Shown here piece after piece: positions 7,167 to 8,791 of a stretch of DNA of 8,791 nt; the stretch's first letter is position 1, and each line of letters starts with the position of its first letter. A program made the position numbers and the translations under genes. Origin of the DNA: Rickettsiales bacterium (GTDB taxonomy: Bacteria > Pseudomonadota > Alphaproteobacteria > Rickettsiales > UBA1997); contig JAITBB010000104.1 of the NCBI GenBank assembly GCA_031283795.1, positions 1 to 8,791 on the forward strand, in the 5' to 3' direction. The notes under the pieces were generated by a model. It did not search any database and was not told where the DNA came from. It worked only from the letters and a program-made list of their open reading frames with translations.

Positions 7167-7951
7167 TAGATGAAAAGCAGGTTTGTCATTATATAGTTGG
7201 ATATCAGTATGAGGGTTGATGCGCCAATCACGGCATTTATCGTGGCCTTTCCAACCCCTTCGGCTCCTCCCTTAGAGTTATATCCGCTATAGCAACCGAA
7301 GACGGCTATGATGAAGCCAAAAACGGTAGATTTCACCAAACCCGAATAGACATCTTTAAATTTCAGAAAATTTATCGTATTATTCAGATAATTCACAAGA
7401 TCGAATCTAAGACTAATGACACTGGCCATTGCGCCGCCAAATATACCTATGACATCGGCGATGAGAACAAGAAACGGCATAGAGACCGTTGAGGCTATTA
7501 TTCTTGGCAGTATCAGATATCTAAATGGACAGGTGGAAAGTGTATAGAGCGCGTCTATCTGGTCAGTGACGCGCATAGTGCCGAGTCGAGCTGCTATGGA
7601 GGAGCTTACCCTTCCAGCCACCATAAGGCCCACCAGGATCGGGGCTAACTCTCGGGTAATCGCCAGTACCACCAGAGCGGGTACCGTTGTCTCCACAGAC
7701 AGTTCACTGCTACCGCTATAGGATTGTAGGGCCATGACGCCTCCGGTGAATATGGCGGTCATAGCAACGACCGGAATAGAGAAAAATCCTATTTCCAGGA
7801 ACTGTTCAAGCAGATTTTTAGGATACCATCTTCCTCCAAAGGCACTCCTCAGAGATTTGAATATAAAAATTGAGAATCTTCCCACTTCGGCCACCAGACT
7901 ACCCGACGAGTTGATAACTATTCGTCCAACCTTTCGTACAAACGATAACAT
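7166..7951 (-). CDS. mlaE: Lipid-transport ABC permease MlaE
   Basis: MlaE is the inner-membrane permease of the Mla transporter. As a dimer it works with the ATPase MlaF and the MCE ring protein MlaD to move phospholipids to or from MlaC. The product has a long amphipathic N-terminal helix, several membrane helices and all family landmarks. Numbered from the TTG two codons earlier, these are YPKNLLEQFLEIGFFSIPVV (45-64), ALQSY (76-80), TRELAPILVGLMVAGRV (101-117), GTMRVTDQIDALYTLS (126-141), DVIGIFGG and GCYSGYNSKGGAEGVG (221-236). ATG at 7951 is preferred because it aligns with the usual MlaE N-terminus; TTG at 7957 is the alternative, and an in-frame stop lies at 7994-7996. No clear Shine-Dalgarno precedes it. 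mlaF and mlaD are not adjacent, which is unusual, since they normally follow mlaE. Confidence 0.95.
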   Translation of the reverse strand: MLSFVRKVGRIVINSSGSLVAEVGRFSIFIFKSLRSAFGGRWYPKNLLEQFLEIGFFSIPVVAMTAIFTGGVMALQSYSGSSELSVETTVPALVVLAITRELAPILVGLMVAGRVSSSIAARLGTMRVTDQIDALYTLSTCPFRYLILPRIIASTVSMPFLVLIADVIGIFGGAMASVISLRFDLVNYLNNTINFLKFKDVYSGLVKSTVFGFIIAVFGCYSGYNSKGGAEGVGKATINAVIGASTLILISNYIMTNLLFI

Positions 7952-8031
7952 GCCCAAGCGTTTTACTCTATGGGTGAGTATGGCGTATTTTTCCTAATAA
8001 TCAACAATGTTCTGAGCCACATGCGCGTTGA

Positions 8032-8049
8032 GATTGACCAGAGTCAATC
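8032..8049. repeat. 7-bp hairpin with four-base loop
   Basis: GATTGAC (8032-8038) and GTCAATC (8043-8049) are perfect inverted copies around CAGA. Read on the minus strand it would fold right after the third switch segment, sharing two bases with it. It lies about 80 bases upstream of the mlaE start. No T-run follows, so it is not an obvious terminator. Confidence 0.4.
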
Positions 8050-8100
8050 ATTTCTAGGCCAGCTAGTGGTGAGTGATATGTTCGGGAGCCCTAGAAATGA
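8048..8100. repeat. Perfect 11-bp inverted repeat
   Basis: TCATTTCTAGG (8048-8058) and CCTAGAAATGA (8090-8100) are exact inverted copies separated by 31 bases. A perfect 11-bp pair within so short a distance is unlikely by chance. It lies in the presumed mlaE leader. The right arm is also complementary to a third segment at 8170-8185, so the two possible stems exclude each other. Confidence 0.6.
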
Positions 8101-8185
8101 GTATAGAATACGGTCTCTCGTGCTATATGTTCCCAGTGGCACCTTTGAGTTCAGTTCGGTATCGCACTGTCATTAGCTCTAGGGC
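8088..8185 (-). ncRNA. Candidate structured RNA domain closed by a bulged 13-bp stem
   Basis: On the minus strand, GCCCTAGA (8185 to 8178) pairs with TCTAGGGC (8095 to 8088), and AATGA (8174 to 8170) pairs with TCATT (8100 to 8096). Only a three-base bulge interrupts, giving 13 perfect pairs that close a 98-base domain. Transcription from the promoter at 8202-8230 would begin about ten bases before it. The enclosed loop (8101-8169) has no similarity I can name. Its 3' arm can pair instead with the segment at 8048-8059, as expected of a riboswitch or attenuator. Function and even transcription are inferred. Confidence 0.4.
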
Positions 8186-8201
8186 GCGATGGTCTTTACT
8201 T

Positions 8202-8230
8202 ATTATACAGTTGACCTACACTGGAATCAA
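8202..8230 (-). promoter_or_regulatory. Near-consensus sigma-70 promoter upstream of mlaE
   Basis: On the minus strand TTGATT (8230 to 8225) is followed after exactly 17 bases by a perfect TATAAT (8207 to 8202). The expected transcription start is near 8195. This is the best promoter match in the window. It lies about 180 bases downstream of the stop of the right-hand gene and about 240 bases upstream of mlaE, so mlaE probably has its own long-leader transcript. An 11-base near-palindrome (8227-8237, TCAAA/TTTGA) overlaps the -35 box and could be an operator. Confidence 0.55.
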
Positions 8231-8270
8231 ATTTTGACGCACTATGATATACGTATTGGTAGCGACGGCG

Positions 8271-8315
8271 GTAGCCCTGCGCATAGTTTTAAAGTATGCG
8301 CACGTTCACAGCTAC
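8271..8315. repeat. Strong hairpin with extended outer stem
   Basis: TGCGCATA (8278-8285) and TATGCGCA (8295-8302) are perfect 8-bp inverted copies around a nine-base loop. GTAGC (8271-8275) and GCTAC (8311-8315) add a five-pair outer stem across an unequal interior loop. It lies about 105 bases after the right-hand gene's stop and just upstream of the mlaE promoter on the minus strand, so it might insulate the two or end the upstream transcript. No T-run follows on the minus strand. Confidence 0.45.
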
Positions 8316-8407
8316 AGGGAAATTGCCTTTTTCGTCGTGCTCTTCGTTGTACTGTTCTTTGCCCAGAAGCGTTGATGGCTGGAATCCGAATCTAGTCGCC
8401 TCTCCGG

Positions 8408-8791
8408 CTACTTATTATCCCTGTCAAGGTGCTGGGTGAGGTACAGGCTACTGTTCCGATCTCCGCTGACCCTGGTAAAGCATCTATCACAGAAGAACTG
8501 ATAGTCAGAGAGTTTTGCCTGGGCAAAAACAAATAGTCCCTGTTCCAGCTTCAGTTCATTAGCAGGATTTAGCTTGTGTTTTGTGGCATATTCGTTGCAG
8601 CCGGGATATTCGCATCTGCCGTAGAACGCTATCCTCTCCTCAAAATCAACACCATGCTTTGCACAGGAATCCCTCACAACACTATAGCTTGGCCATATGT
8701 CTCCATTGGCATAGTATTTTAGTCCGGAAAGAATCAGAAGATTAACTCCGTTTGCTCCCAGAGCGCCTATTATTCTGTCTATAGTGTCAGT
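8408..8791 (-). CDS. Four-cysteine (zinc-ribbon-like) protein, 5' end missing
   Basis: The minus-strand frame is open from the right edge to a TAG at 8408-8410, giving the last 127 residues of a protein. A GTG at 8677 could start it, but the frame continues upstream with protein-like sequence (DTIDRIIGALGANGVNLL), so the gene most likely begins outside the window. Residues are numbered from the edge. CEYPGC (Cys60, Cys65) and FFCDRC (Cys101, Cys104) form a C-x4-C...C-x2-C arrangement typical of a structural zinc site. A Cys-x2-PGC followed by an FxC-type pair also recalls the C-terminal part of some alphaproteobacterial J-domain proteins, but no J domain is visible. I do not recognise the family and assign no function. 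Confidence 0.75.
   Translation of the reverse strand, partial: TDTIDRIIGALGANGVNLLILSGLKYYANGDIWPSYSVVRDSCAKHGVDFEERIAFYGRCEYPGCNEYATKHKLNPANELKLEQGLFVFAQAKLSDYQFFCDRCFTRVSGDRNSSLYLTQHLDRDNK

Larger units (their letters stand above)
7958..8407 (-). other. 450-base gap without a convincing gene; candidate structured leader
   Basis: No frame on either strand looks like a conserved protein. The plus-strand frames at 7970-8176 and 8189-8395 have no family features and no ribosome sites. The stretch contains a near-consensus minus-strand promoter (8202-8230), three segments able to form alternative stems (8048-8185), a perfect short hairpin at 8032-8049 and another at 8278-8302. By hand count CpG is roughly two to three times denser at 8180-8400 than in the operon genes. 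I compared it mentally with tmRNA, RNase P RNA, SRP RNA, 5S and 6S RNA and found no diagnostic motif of any. A minus-strand leader of mlaE or an independent small RNA is the best guess. Confidence 0.45.

Noticed and set aside
7958..7993. In-frame upstream extension of mlaE resembling the end of alanine racemase (ILT...RV).
   Set aside because: Only about a dozen residues between an in-frame stop and the start; too short to support a gene remnant.
7970..8176. A 68-residue plus-strand frame upstream of mlaE on the other strand.
   Set aside because: It has no recognisable motif or Shine-Dalgarno, and its sequence is explained by the inverted-repeat segments it contains.
8101..8200. Resemblance of the minus strand (CCGAACTGAACTC and GAGAG) to 5S rRNA.
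   Set aside because: Spacing between the motifs, the missing GTGAAA and the lack of a 23S gene rule it out for me; likely chance.
8244..8375. A 43-residue hydrophobic plus-strand frame (MIYVLVATAV...) that could be a small membrane protein.
   Set aside because: No ribosome site, codon use (CGC, GCG, GTA) unlike the neighbouring genes, and it runs across the strong hairpin at 8278-8302. T-rich second positions alone can produce such a frame.

Overview
The window looks like chromosomal DNA of an alphaproteobacterium, probably a host-associated lineage with a rearranged genome. The evidence is that FtsW carries the alphaproteobacterial-type N-terminus (an ARRIGL-like motif followed by an FFKRH segment), and that MlaA, MlaC, MlaE, the epsilon exonuclease and the chi subunit are all Gram-negative envelope or replication proteins of the kind found there. 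ftsW stands outside any dcw cluster and the mla genes are scattered. Base composition is moderately AT-rich by eye. Arginine is mostly AGA/AGG and isoleucine is often ATA. The nine gene ends use TAG six times, TGA three times and TAA never. No species can be named from the sequence alone.

Layout from left to right. Positions 1-120 are a non-coding gap with a very strong ribosome binding site pointing off the left edge on the minus strand, so a divergent gene probably starts just outside. ftsW (121-1263, +) is followed by a convergent adhE (1321-3921, -). A 204-base AT-rich divergent spacer (3922-4125) holds two short palindromes and only weak promoter candidates. A tightly overlapping plus-strand operon follows: a small TPR-like protein (4126-4539), the outer-membrane lipoprotein mlaA (4508-5368), the periplasmic lipid carrier mlaC (5355-5951), dnaQ (5938-6639) and holC (6636-7103), ending at a probable hairpin terminator. 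On the minus strand lie mlaE (7166-7951), a 450-base stretch with no convincing gene (7958-8407), and the 3' part of a four-cysteine protein that runs off the right edge (8408-8791).

The genes serve three jobs: septal wall synthesis (FtsW), mixed-acid type fermentation from acetyl-CoA to ethanol (AdhE), and lipid trafficking between the two membranes (MlaA in the outer membrane, MlaC in the periplasm, MlaE in the inner membrane). Two DNA polymerase III holoenzyme subunits (proofreading epsilon, and chi) ride in the mla operon. MlaF, MlaD and MlaB are not in the window and must be encoded elsewhere if the transporter is complete.

The least explained part is 7958-8407. On the minus strand it has a near-consensus sigma-70 promoter about 240 bases upstream of mlaE. 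Downstream are three complementary segments that can form two mutually exclusive stems, then a further hairpin. I read this as a candidate structured leader or small RNA for mlaE. I could not match it to any RNA family I know.
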